Shown: in pieces, positions 7,394-15,786 of the stretch
How the letters are laid out: the number at the start of each line of letters is the position of its first letter
How positions within the stretch are numbered: position 1 is the first letter of the stretch
Origin: Pseudomonadota bacterium
GTDB lineage: Bacteria > Pseudomonadota > Alphaproteobacteria > Acetobacterales > Acetobacteraceae
Assembly (NCBI GenBank): GCA_021851785.1
Contig: JAJZBV010000004.1
Span: forward strand, 24,591 to 88,590
Reading direction: 5' to 3'
DNA: 64,000 bases
Notes under the pieces: model-generated
Databases searched by the model: none
Told to the model about the DNA's origin: nothing
Seen by the model: the letters and a program-made list of their open reading frames with translations, nothing else
Program-made: the position numbers and the translations under genes

Positions 7394-9337
7394 TCACCGA
7401 GCCGGACTTGGATCGGTCTCCGGTCGGGGATTGAAATCCAAAGGCGGCGCGTTGTCGATGCTGGTCGCCGCGAACCCGGGCTGGAGATCGACCGGCGTGA
7501 CGCCGATCGCCCGGCATCCGGCGCCGCCATCGAGCGGGAGGGCGGCAAAACGCGCCGGCGCGATGGTGGCGTAATCGGGCGGCAGTGGCGGCACGCTGCC
7601 TTCGAGGCGGCCGGGATCGAAGGCCGAGAGCAGATCCCCCTCCTCGGGCGTGCCGTCATCCTTGGGGCCGAGCCAGGGCTGGCCGAATTTTTCCGCCCCC
7701 ATCCGCCGCGCCGCCGCCTCCTCGGGGAGATCGGCGAGCGGCGGCAGGCCGAGGAGATGATCGAGGAATTTGATCACGGAATTGTGATCTCCGGGCTCAT
7801 GCGAAACGACATGGGCGCGGGCATAGGGCGAGATCAGGATCAGCGGCACGCGCGGCCCGCGCGCGAGCGGCGCGCCGTCCGGCCCGGTCTCGAACAGGCG
7901 CGGCGGCACATGGTCATAGGCGCCGCCGCCCTCATCGAAGGTGATGATGATCGCGCTTTCGCCCCAATAGGGGCTGGCGGCGATGGCGTTGACCTCGCGC
8001 GCGAGCAAGGCGTCGCTGATTTCCGAATCCGCATAGCCGGGATGATCGTCATCGCCCAAAAATTTGGCGCGCACCGATGGGTCGGGATCGGCGGGGACGA
8101 GGCCGGCGATGTTGCGAAACCCGCCGCGCACATAGAAAACGCCGCCGGCGCGTGGCAGGCGCGCGGCCTCGACATCGGCGAAGAAATCGCCGAGCCCGTG
8201 CAAATGCCTGGCCATTTCCGGGTTATTGGCGATGTAGCCGAAATATTGCGGCCCGTTATGGTGCCAGATATAGGAGAGATGCGCGCCCGCCGCCGGTGCG
8301 TCCGCGGCGTCCGTCACCTCGCGGTCATAGCCCTCCTGATACCAGCCCCAGGGAAGTGCTCCGCGCCCGGCCCGCGTAATCGCCGGAATATCGCCCGTGA
8401 TATCGGCGAGATCGCGCGCCGGATCACGGTCGGCGCGGGTGATCGTCGTCGCGTCACGCCCGGCGAAGGTGAGCGGGAGCGAGGCATAGGTCTGATTGAT
8501 CTGGGATCGCTTGTCGTAGCGCGGATTGTTCGGCGTCGCGCTCTGATGATCGTCGGCCGAGCCCCAGAAAGGCGGCGGATTGCCGAGCATCGGCACGCCG
8601 GCGCTGGCATAGTCGCCGCTCTTGGGCGCCTCCTCCGGATGTTTCACCCATTGCGTCTCGCCGCTTTGTCCGGCGATCAGGGCGACCGCGTTGGGCGCCG
8701 ACGGGGTCAGGCTGTGCTGGAAAAACGCATCGAACAGCACGAAGCGGGCGGCATAGCTCCAAAGAAACGGGATCGTGTCGCAATCGACATGGGCCATCGG
8801 CAGAAGCCCATGCTGATAGGCGCGGCGGGAGGGTTTTTCTCCCGATTTCGCGTATTTCATCTCCTCGGCCAGCGCGAAGCGATCCATCGCCGCGGCGCCA
8901 TTGGTGATGTGCAGTTTCTTGAGCAGGACGGCGTGGCTGTGATCCATATCGTCGAGATCGGCGGCGAAATCACGCGGGCCGATGCGGAAGGGATGGATCA
9001 GCGTGGTGGTGCCATCGGGGGTGACGATCGGTTGGTAAAACCCGGGTGTAGCCGAGGGTTTTTGGCTATAGAGCCCGCGTGCTCCGGGAAAACTGCCGAA
9101 ATAAGCGTCGAAAGCGCGGTTTTCCTGATAGAGGACGAAGACATATTTCACCCGCCGGCGAAGCGCCGCGAGCATTTCCTCCGGGTCTCCGCTCGTCGCA
9201 TGGGTGAGATAGGGAATGACCGTCGGCGCGGGGGCGGGCTCGTTCACCACCAGCGGCTCCTCCGCCGCGGCCACGGGGGAAAAACCCGTATTGATCAAGC
9301 TTCCGGCCAAAACCACGGTCAAGATCACGCGCCGCAT
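7394..9337 (-). CDS. secreted phosphoesterase (phospholipase C/acid phosphatase family)
   Basis: Large exported phosphoesterase (PF04185 family, which includes phospholipases C and AcpA acid phosphatases), about 647 residues from the ATG at 9337. A Sec signal peptide (MRRVILTVVLAG... ending near VAAAEE) directs it to the periplasm or outside. Readable family blocks are YQENRAFDAYFGSFPGARG near residue 70, the HVDCDTIPFLW region, FDEGGGAYDHVPP and DHNSVIKFLDHLLGLPPL. The likely role is release of phosphate or head groups from organic phosphoesters. The exact substrate class cannot be told from these motifs. It is the first gene of a leftward run that continues into the SDR and MFS genes. Confidence 0.88.
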   Translation of the reverse strand: MRRVILTVVLAGSLINTGFSPVAAAEEPLVVNEPAPAPTVIPYLTHATSGDPEEMLAALRRRVKYVFVLYQENRAFDAYFGSFPGARGLYSQKPSATPGFYQPIVTPDGTTTLIHPFRIGPRDFAADLDDMDHSHAVLLKKLHITNGAAAMDRFALAEEMKYAKSGEKPSRRAYQHGLLPMAHVDCDTIPFLWSYAARFVLFDAFFQHSLTPSAPNAVALIAGQSGETQWVKHPEEAPKSGDYASAGVPMLGNPPPFWGSADDHQSATPNNPRYDKRSQINQTYASLPLTFAGRDATTITRADRDPARDLADITGDIPAITRAGRGALPWGWYQEGYDREVTDAADAPAAGAHLSYIWHHNGPQYFGYIANNPEMARHLHGLGDFFADVEAARLPRAGGVFYVRGGFRNIAGLVPADPDPSVRAKFLGDDDHPGYADSEISDALLAREVNAIAASPYWGESAIIITFDEGGGAYDHVPPRLFETGPDGAPLARGPRVPLILISPYARAHVVSHEPGDHNSVIKFLDHLLGLPPLADLPEEAAARRMGAEKFGQPWLGPKDDGTPEEGDLLSAFDPGRLEGSVPPLPPDYATIAPARFAALPLDGGAGCRAIGVTPVDLQPGFAATSIDNAPPLDFNPRPETDPSPAR

Positions 9338-9511
9338 CACGCCCTCGCTTCCGCCAAATCATCACGCGCCATTAGAGCAGAGACAGGCTATGTCGCCCAC
9401 CCCGCCCTTACACGTGACGATTTCGTGTCAGCACGCAAGCCCTCGGGGCAAGCGTCCGGTGCCGGCGCCTCACTTCAGAGCGGATCGGCGCGCCGCGCTC
9501 GACGGGCCGGT

Positions 9512-9715
9512 TCACTTGAACGCACAGCCGGCCTTGAGCCCAAACAGGCGGAAAAAAGCCGCCGCCGGGCAGAACCCGGTAAAGCTCGACTGGACCAGGT
9601 TGAGGCCGATGAAAATCGTAAACAGCATGAAATAAGAGCTGACGTAATAGGTCAGCGCGACACTGAGCAGAACCATGAACCCGGCAAAGCGGAACACCGC
9701 ACGATCGATCGACAT
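9512..9715 (-). CDS. DUF2892 (YgaP-type) inner-membrane protein
   Basis: Small membrane protein of 67 residues with two hydrophobic helices and the DUF2892 ending (...SSFTGFCPAAAFFRLFGL). I start it at the ATG at 9715, preceded by GGAG with 7-bp spacing, rather than a frame-mate 4 codons upstream. DUF2892 domains occur fused to rhodanese in YgaP and as free-standing proteins in sulfide/persulfide operons. Here it lies 25 bp after the sulfide:quinone oxidoreductase gene on the same strand, which fits that pattern. The conserved Cys in GFCPA may be functional. The molecular role is unknown. Confidence 0.85.
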   Translation of the reverse strand: MSIDRAVFRFAGFMVLLSVALTYYVSSYFMLFTIFIGLNLVQSSFTGFCPAAAFFRLFGLKAGCAFK

Positions 9716-9740
9716 GACAGACTCCATTGAGGTGAGAAAT

Positions 9741-11018
9741 TCAGACGTTTTCCTTGAGTTTGTGGAGATCGAGCTGCTTCAGCAGGAAGCGCTCATAGAA
9801 CGGCTCGCTGGTGCCGCCGCGCATCTTGCGGAGAAAATATTTCTCAAAACCCACTTTCGCCAGATGCACCCAGGCCCCCTTGGCCGCCCAATTGGTATTG
9901 CGCGGCGGAATCTGCGGCTTGGCGACGAAGGCGACACCGCCATCGCCGAAATCGGCGAGGCAAATGGCGTTCCACGTCGCCCGCGCCGAAGGCTCGCGCC
10001 CGCGCAGCAAGGCGCCGAGGTTTTCCGCCGTCGCGGTCACCATCGATTCGATCATGAACCCGGTTTTCGGCACCCCGACGGGAACCGGCGTCGGCCCGGT
10101 CGGTGGAATCGCGACGCAAACGCCGATCCCGAACACATTGCGGAAGGTCGGGTTGCGCTGATGCTCGTCGATCAACACGAACCCGCGCGGATTGACCAGT
10201 TTTTCTGCGCCGCGCAGCGCGGGGACGCCGCGGAACGCCGGCAGCATCATCGCGAATTTGAATGGCAGATCATGGGTTTTCCTGAGGCTGCCATCCTCGG
10301 CCAGTTCCTCGATATGCATCACCTCCGCCTCCGCCGCGCTCAGTTTGGCATTGGTGATCCATTTGATGTGCCGGTCGCGGAATTCGCTCTCCAAAAGCCC
10401 TTTGGTATCGCCGACCCCATCGAGCCCGAGATGGCCGATATAAGGCTCGGCGGTGACATAGGTCATCGGCACGCGATCGCGGATTTTGCGCTTGCGCAGT
10501 TCGGTATCGAGAATGAGAGCGAATTCATAGGCCGGCCCAAAACAAGAGGCACCTTGCACCGCGCCGACCACGATCGGCCCGGGGTTTTTGCAAAACGCCT
10601 CGAAGGCGACCCGGGCGCGTTCGGCATGATCGACGTGGCAGATCGATTGCGTGAAACCCTCCGGACCAAGGCCGGGAATTTCATCGAAGGCAAGATCTGG
10701 GCCGGTTGCGATCACCAGATAATCATAGGAAATGCTGGTGGCGTCGGCGAGTTCGATCCGGTTCGCCGCCGGGTCGACGCGCTTCGCGCCCTGATCGAAC
10801 AGGCGGATGTTTTTGCGCGCCATCACCGGGGCGAGGTCGATTTCGATATCGCGGCGCCCGCGCCAGCCGACCGCGACCCAAGGGTTCGAGGGCACGAAGT
10901 GGTAATTCCGCCCCTGTCCGATCAGCGTGATACGGTCTTCCTTCCGCAAATGCGGCAGCAATTCGAAGGCCATCAACGTCCCGCCGAGCCCGGCGCCCAG
11001 GACCACGATCTCTGCCAT
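9741..11018 (-). CDS. sqr: sulfide:quinone oxidoreductase
   Basis: Membrane-associated FAD enzyme that oxidises sulfide to polysulfide/persulfide and passes electrons to quinone. It has 425 residues from the ATG at 11018 (ribosome site AAGGGGAA). The FAD-binding GxGxxG is at the N-terminus (VVLGAGLGG). Three cysteines align by context with the catalytic trio of Acidithiobacillus SQR: Cys127 in SICHVDHAE, Cys159 in GASCFGPAYEF and Cys353 in WNAICLADFGD. The C-terminal WVHLAKVGFEKYFLRKM is a family signature, likely the membrane-binding amphipathic part. It is divergent from a persulfide-sensing ArsR gene with a shared control region, so induction by sulfide is expected. Best candidate in the window for a stress-detoxification enzyme. 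Confidence 0.93.
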   Translation of the reverse strand: MAEIVVLGAGLGGTLMAFELLPHLRKEDRITLIGQGRNYHFVPSNPWVAVGWRGRRDIEIDLAPVMARKNIRLFDQGAKRVDPAANRIELADATSISYDYLVIATGPDLAFDEIPGLGPEGFTQSICHVDHAERARVAFEAFCKNPGPIVVGAVQGASCFGPAYEFALILDTELRKRKIRDRVPMTYVTAEPYIGHLGLDGVGDTKGLLESEFRDRHIKWITNAKLSAAEAEVMHIEELAEDGSLRKTHDLPFKFAMMLPAFRGVPALRGAEKLVNPRGFVLIDEHQRNPTFRNVFGIGVCVAIPPTGPTPVPVGVPKTGFMIESMVTATAENLGALLRGREPSARATWNAICLADFGDGGVAFVAKPQIPPRNTNWAAKGAWVHLAKVGFEKYFLRKMRGGTSEPFYERFLLKQLDLHKLKENV

Positions 11019-11044
11019 GACGTTCCCCTTTTTCAAGCGATGAT

Positions 11045-11073
11045 TTGACAATATATTCGCATCATCGTATATA
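11045..11073 (+). promoter_or_regulatory. sigma70-type promoter for the arsR-RND operon
   Basis: A consensus-like TTGACA (11045-11050), a 17-bp spacer and TATATA (11068-11073). The start would be near 11080, 25 nt before the regulator's ATG at 11105. The TTG at 11045 itself is in frame with the regulator but is better explained as the -35 box. Confidence 0.8.
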
Positions 11074-11078
11074 CGCAA
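11050..11078 (-). promoter_or_regulatory. sigma70-type promoter for sqr
   Basis: On the minus strand, TTGCGT (11078-11073) and TATATT (11055-11050) are separated by exactly 17 bp. Transcription would start near 11043 and leave a leader of about 25 nt before the sqr ATG at 11018. It overlaps the divergent promoter almost completely. Confidence 0.75.
11052..11073. promoter_or_regulatory. dyad operator shared by both divergent promoters
   Basis: A 22-bp dyad of the form TATAT-n-CG-n6-CG-n-ATATA, centred between the -35 and -10 boxes of both promoters. ArsR-family repressors bind AT-rich dyads of this size. The position lets one dimer silence both directions. The binding protein is inferred to be the adjacent ArsR-type sensor. 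Confidence 0.7.
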
Positions 11079-11104
11079 GTAGGAAAGCTACAGCGACGGA
11101 CGAA

Positions 11105-11458
11105 ATGGCAACCATCGGCGACATAGCGGCCATGCACCGGGCGGCGGATCGGGCGAGCGAGCTTTTGAAGGCGCTCGCGAGCCGCCACCGCCTGCTCATC
11201 CTCTGCCATCTCGCGCGGGAAAAATGCTCGGTCGGCGAACTCGCGAGCATGCTCGATCTCCGAGATTCGACCGTCTCGCAGCATCTCGCCCTGCTTCGCC
11301 GCGACGGCCTCGTCGCCGCCGAGCGCGACGGACAGACGATCTGGTACTCACTCGCGAGCGGCCCGACGCGCCAGGTTCTCGACACTCTGTTCGCGATTTA
11401 CTGCCCCCGTGACACCGCGCCAAGGGCACGCGCAAAAGCTTTACCAACGCGGTGCTGA
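11105..11458 (+). CDS. sqrR: ArsR-family persulfide/sulfide-responsive repressor (SqrR/BigR-like)
   Basis: Winged-helix repressor of 117 residues from the ATG at 11105. The helix-turn-helix core reads SVGELASMLDLRDSTVSQHLALL, followed by the wing RRDGLVAAERDGQTIWYSL. It lacks the metal-binding ELCVCDL motif of ArsR/SmtB metal sensors. Instead Cys34 (LLILC) and Cys100 (FAIYC) sit where SqrR/BigR carry the two cysteines that form a polysulfide bridge; Cys41 and Cys117 are extra. It is divergent from sqr and leads an operon with an RND pump. Expected role: repress both transcripts until reactive sulfur species modify the cysteine pair (established for SqrR/BigR, inferred here). Confidence 0.85.
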   Translation: MATIGDIAAMHRAADRASELLKALASRHRLLILCHLAREKCSVGELASMLDLRDSTVSQHLALLRRDGLVAAERDGQTIWYSLASGPTRQVLDTLFAIYCPRDTAPRARAKALPTRC

Positions 11459-11501
11459 CCGGTTCCCCCCCCGTTTTTTCGCGTATCCGAAGGCAACCCT
11501 C

Positions 11502-12491
11502 ATGCGAACTCTCCTCTTGCTGGTCCTCGGGCTTCCCGGATTTGCCGCAACCGCTCTGGCGGCGGAGAGTTTTACCGTCCAATCCTCGCATCTGACCGAC
11601 GAGAAAGCGGTCTTCGCGACCGTCGAAAGCCGGGATGTGGTGCCGGCGCGGACGCGCATCGGCGGCACCATCGCGAGCCTCACCGTGCGCGAGGGTGATG
11701 AGGTGCAAGCGGGCCAGGTGATCGGCGTGGTGGCCGACGAGAAGCTCGGCCTTCGTATCCAGGCGCTCGACGCCGAGATCAACGGCCTCAAATCCCAGCT
11801 CGCCCAGGCCGAGGTCGATCTCGGGCGCGCGCAGGCCTTGGCCAAGGGCGGCGCGGTGTCGCGCCAGCAACTCGATCAGGCGGCGACGGCGGCCCAAGTC
11901 GCGGCAAGCTCGCTCAAGGCGCGCCAGGCCGAACGCGCGCTCGCCCAGCAGCAACTCGCGGAAGGCCAGATCCAGGCCCCGACCGGCGGGCGGGTGCTCG
12001 CGGTGCCGCTCACCATCGGCTCGGTGGTGATGCCGGGCGATGCGGTGGCAACCGTCGCCGCCAAGGATTTCGTGCTCCGTCTCCGCGTGCCCGAACGCGC
12101 GACCGGCTTTCTCAAGGCGGGTGAAACGGTACGGGTCGATGGCCGCGATCTCGGCGTCGCGGGGGCGCAATTCGGCACCGTGACCCTGGTCTATCCGCGC
12201 ATCGACGACGGCAACGTCGTCGCCGATGCCGATATCAAGGGGCTTGGCGATTATTTCGTCGGCCAGCGCATCGAGGTTTGGATTCCGGCCGGTGAGCGCC
12301 ACAGCTTCGTCATCCCGAGCCACCTGATCGAAACCCGCTTCGGCCTCGATTACGTCCATCGCCGCGCGCCTGACGGCGCCGTCATGGCTATTCCGATTCA
12401 GCGCGGGCGGGATTTCCCCACCCCGAACATGCCTGATGGGATCGAGGTTCTTTCCGGTCTCAGCGCCGGCGATGTGCTGGTGTCGCGATGA
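11502..12491 (+). CDS. RND efflux periplasmic adaptor (membrane fusion protein)
   Basis: HlyD/AcrA-type adaptor linking an inner-membrane RND pump to an outer-membrane channel; 329 residues from the ATG at 11502 (longer upstream frame rejected because the signal peptide MRTLLLLVLG...ALAAES starts here). It shows the usual order: lipoyl half-domain (TIASLTVREGDEVQAGQVIG), an alpha-helical hairpin rich in Ala/Gln (about residues 85-150), the second lipoyl half (GQIQAPTGGRVLAV), then the beta-barrel. The stop overlaps the pump gene's ATG by 4 bp. It lies 43 bp after the sulfide-sensing repressor, so it is probably under its control. No outer-membrane factor gene is nearby. Confidence 0.92.
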   Translation: MRTLLLLVLGLPGFAATALAAESFTVQSSHLTDEKAVFATVESRDVVPARTRIGGTIASLTVREGDEVQAGQVIGVVADEKLGLRIQALDAEINGLKSQLAQAEVDLGRAQALAKGGAVSRQQLDQAATAAQVAASSLKARQAERALAQQQLAEGQIQAPTGGRVLAVPLTIGSVVMPGDAVATVAAKDFVLRLRVPERATGFLKAGETVRVDGRDLGVAGAQFGTVTLVYPRIDDGNVVADADIKGLGDYFVGQRIEVWIPAGERHSFVIPSHLIETRFGLDYVHRRAPDGAVMAIPIQRGRDFPTPNMPDGIEVLSGLSAGDVLVSR

Positions 12492-15400
12492 CTCTCGGCT
12501 TTTCCGGGCGGCTTGCGCAGGCGACGATCCGCTCGCCGCTGACGCCGCTTTTTCTCCTCGCCGCCCTCGCCGCCGGCTTGATCGCGCTCCTCACCATCCC
12601 GCGCGAGGAGGATCCGCAAATCCATGTCCCGATGGTCGATATCATGGTCACGGCCAATGGCCTGGCCGCAGCCGACGTCGTCGAACTGGTGACCAAGCCG
12701 CTCGAGACCATCGTCAAGGCGATCCCGGGCGTCGAGCATGTCTATAGTCAGAGTCTCGATGATCGCGTCGTGGTGACGGCGCGTTTCGTCGTCGGCACCG
12801 GCGAGGATGACGCGGTGCTCCGGGTCAATGACAAGATCCGCGCCAATCTCGACCGTATCCCGATCGGCATTCCCCAGCCGATGATCGTCGGGCGCGGGAT
12901 CAACGATGTCGGCATCGTCGTGCTGACGCTTTCGCCGCGCCCGGCGGCGGCGGGGCGCTGGCGACAGGCCGATCTCTCGGAACTCGCGAGCAAGCTGCAA
13001 TCGGAGCTGATCAAGGTCGATGATATCGGTCTCAGCTACATCTCCGGCGCCGATCCGGAGGAGATCCGTGTCGAGCCCGATCCCGAGAAGCTTTCGCTCT
13101 ATGGCGTGACGTTGCAGCAGCTTCTGGCCAAGGTGCGCGACGCCAACCGCTCTTTCGTCGCCGGCATGGTGCGCGAAGGCGGCCGGATGAATACCGTCAC
13201 CGCTGGGCAGACGCTGTTTGGCATTCCCGATATCGGCCTGTTGCTGATCACCACGCGTGACGGCCGCCCGGTCTATGTGCGCGATCTCGCGCGGATCGTG
13301 GTCGGCGGCGCGGTGGTCGAGAATCATGTTTTCAACCTTGCCCCCGGCGGGCATGACGGATGGCGCGAGACCCCGGCGGTCAGCCTCGCGCTCGCCAAAC
13401 GGTCCGGCGCCAATGCCGTGGTGGTCGCGAACGCCATCGTCGCGCGCGTCAAAACCCTCGAGGGACGGCTCATTCCGTCCGACATCCAGGTCGAGGTGAC
13501 ACGGAATTATGGCGATACCGCGAATGAGAAGGCCAATGAGCTGTTGTTTCATCTCGGCCTCGCGACGGTCTCGATCGTCGTCCTCATCGCGTTCGCGATC
13601 GGCTGGCGCGAAGGGGTGGTGACGCTGGTGGTGATCCCGACCACCATTCTGCTGACCTTGTTCGCCGCCGAGATGATGGGCTACACGATCAACCGCGTCT
13701 CGCTGTTCGCGCTGATCTTCTCGATCGGCATTCTCGTCGATGATGCCATCGTCGTGGTCGAGAACATCGCCCGTCACTGGGCGATGGACGATGGCCGGCC
13801 GCGCATCCAGGCGGCGATCGAGGGGGTCGCCGAGGTCGGCAACCCGACCGTGGTCGCGACCTTGACGGTGATCACCGCGCTGCTGCCGATGCTGTTCGTC
13901 TCCGGCCTGATGGGCCCCTACATGGCCCCGATCCCGGCTAATGCCTCGGCGGCGATGCTGTTCTCCTTCTTCATCGCCATGGTGATCGCGCCCTGGCTGA
14001 TGCTCAAGCTATCGCCCGAGCGCAAGGGACGGAAAGCGGACCACCACCAGGCGCATGCCCATGGCGAGGACCGGCTTGGCAGGCTCTATCGCCGCGTCGC
14101 CGGACCGCTCATCCGCTCACGCCGGCTTTCACTCGTCTTTCTGTTGCTGGTCGGCTTCACGACGCTCGCGGTCTGCGTTCTCTTTTACACCGAGAATGTG
14201 ACGGTGAAGCTGCTGCCGTTCGACAATAAATCCGAACTCTCGGTGCTGCTCGATCTCCCCGCCGGCGCCAGCCTCGAGGAGACCGAGCAGCGCCTGTTCG
14301 CCGCCGCCCGCATCGTCGAAACCCTGCCCGAAGTGCGCTCCATCCAGCTCTATGCCGGAACCCCGGAGCCGTTCGATTTCAACGGTCTCGTCCGCCATTA
14401 TTATGCCCGCGAAAATCCCTGGCTCGGCGATTTGCATGTCGTTCTCGCGCCCAAGGCCGAACGCAAGCGGCCGAGCCACACGGTCGCGCTCGATCTCAGG
14501 CGCAAGCTCGCGCAGTTGGCGCTGCCGCCGGGCGCGGTCTTGAAAGTGGTCGAAATGCCGCCCGGGCCGCCGGTACTCGCGACCCTGCTCGCCGAAATCT
14601 ATGGCCCCGATGCCGCGACGCGCCGCGATGTCGCGGAAGAAGTCAAGAAGATCTTCAAATCGGTGCCGTTCATCGTCGATATCGACGATTCCTACGGCCA
14701 TCGCGAACCGCGCCTGCATATCGCCATCGATCAGCCGGAGATCGATTATTTCCGCGTCAATCAGAGCGACGTCTACGATACCATCCAGGCGTTGTTCGGC
14801 GGCTTGCCGGTGGGCTATTCCTATCGCGGCGCGGAGCGGCTGCCGATCGAAATCGCGATCGGCCTGCCCAAGCGCGATCTGAGCTGGAACGAACGGCTGG
14901 CGGCGACCCCGGTTCCGGCCAACACCCTGCCCGGCGCGCGCGGGGTCGTCGAACTCGGCCAACTGGTCACCGTGACCAGGGAACTCGGCTCGCGGACGAT
15001 TTTCCGCCGTGACGGACATACCGCCGATATGGTGACCGGCGAACTCGCCGGCGATTTCGAGGCGCCGATCTACGGCATGCTCGCGGTCGACAAGCTGATC
15101 GCCGCCCATGATTGGGGGAAACTCCCGAAACCGGCCGTGAGCTTTCGCGGCCAGCCGGAAAACGAGGCGACGCCGAGCCTGCTCTGGGATGGCGAGTGGG
15201 AGATCACCTATGTCACCTTCCGCGATATGGGCGCGGCCTTCATGGTCGCCATTCTCGGGATTTACATCCTCGTCGTCGCGCAGTTTCAGAGCTTCAAGAT
15301 TCCGCTCATGATCCTGACGCCGATTCCACTCACCCTGATCGGCATCATGCTCGGCCATTGGCTGCTGGCCGCGCCATTCACCGCGACCTCGATGATCGGC

Positions 15401-15697
15401 TTCATCGCGCTCGCCGGCATCATCGTGCGCAATTCCATCCTGCTCGTCGATTTCATCCGCCATGGCCGCGGCGAGAAGCCGCTGCACGAGGTTCTGATCG
15501 ATGCCGGCGCCATCCGCTTCAAGCCGATTTTGCTGACCGCGCTTTCGGCGATGATCGGCGCCGCGACCATTCTCCCCGATCCGATCTTCCAGGGCCTCGC
15601 GATCTCGCTGCTGTTCGGCCTCGCCTCCTCGACGCTGCTCACGGTCTTGGTGATCCCGGCGATCTATGTCGTGCTGCGTGATCCGCTCGGGCGTTGA
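12488..15697 (+). CDS. RND efflux transporter (AcrB/MexB superfamily)
   Basis: Proton-driven inner-membrane pump of 1069 residues, the normal length for the family. The first helix is at 20-37, followed by a large periplasmic loop, a helix bundle (about 345-520), a second loop and a C-terminal bundle. The proton-relay aspartates are present in LVDDAIVVVENIA of helix 4. The sequence is of the type often annotated as efflux RND permease in proteobacteria that are not close to E. coli AcrB; a His-rich cytoplasmic loop (HHQAHAHGE, near residue 520) sits between the halves. It is translationally coupled to its adaptor. Its link to the sulfide sensor suggests a role under reactive-sulfur stress, but the exported substrate is unknown. 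Confidence 0.93.
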   Translation: MTLGFSGRLAQATIRSPLTPLFLLAALAAGLIALLTIPREEDPQIHVPMVDIMVTANGLAAADVVELVTKPLETIVKAIPGVEHVYSQSLDDRVVVTARFVVGTGEDDAVLRVNDKIRANLDRIPIGIPQPMIVGRGINDVGIVVLTLSPRPAAAGRWRQADLSELASKLQSELIKVDDIGLSYISGADPEEIRVEPDPEKLSLYGVTLQQLLAKVRDANRSFVAGMVREGGRMNTVTAGQTLFGIPDIGLLLITTRDGRPVYVRDLARIVVGGAVVENHVFNLAPGGHDGWRETPAVSLALAKRSGANAVVVANAIVARVKTLEGRLIPSDIQVEVTRNYGDTANEKANELLFHLGLATVSIVVLIAFAIGWREGVVTLVVIPTTILLTLFAAEMMGYTINRVSLFALIFSIGILVDDAIVVVENIARHWAMDDGRPRIQAAIEGVAEVGNPTVVATLTVITALLPMLFVSGLMGPYMAPIPANASAAMLFSFFIAMVIAPWLMLKLSPERKGRKADHHQAHAHGEDRLGRLYRRVAGPLIRSRRLSLVFLLLVGFTTLAVCVLFYTENVTVKLLPFDNKSELSVLLDLPAGASLEETEQRLFAAARIVETLPEVRSIQLYAGTPEPFDFNGLVRHYYARENPWLGDLHVVLAPKAERKRPSHTVALDLRRKLAQLALPPGAVLKVVEMPPGPPVLATLLAEIYGPDAATRRDVAEEVKKIFKSVPFIVDIDDSYGHREPRLHIAIDQPEIDYFRVNQSDVYDTIQALFGGLPVGYSYRGAERLPIEIAIGLPKRDLSWNERLAATPVPANTLPGARGVVELGQLVTVTRELGSRTIFRRDGHTADMVTGELAGDFEAPIYGMLAVDKLIAAHDWGKLPKPAVSFRGQPENEATPSLLWDGEWEITYVTFRDMGAAFMVAILGIYILVVAQFQSFKIPLMILTPIPLTLIGIMLGHWLLAAPFTATSMIGFIALAGIIVRNSILLVDFIRHGRGEKPLHEVLIDAGAIRFKPILLTALSAMIGAATILPDPIFQGLAISLLFGLASSTLLTVLVIPAIYVVLRDPLGR

Positions 15698-15722
15698 GAG
15701 GAGAGAGCGAGAGAAGACAAGG

Positions 15723-15747
15723 GGTTCTTTTTTTGAAAGAAAGAACC
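15723..15747 (+). terminator. GGTTCTTT palindrome, probable terminator of the RND operon
   Basis: Stem GGTTCTTT / AAAGAACC with a 9-nt loop, 26 bp after the RND stop. The T-rich stem itself can act as a bidirectional terminator for the convergent MBL gene. It is one of three related elements in the window (also 26274 and 61814). Confidence 0.65.
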
Positions 15748-15786
15748 AAAAAACTTTATTCTGGGAAGGGGGAAAGGAGCGGGTTT

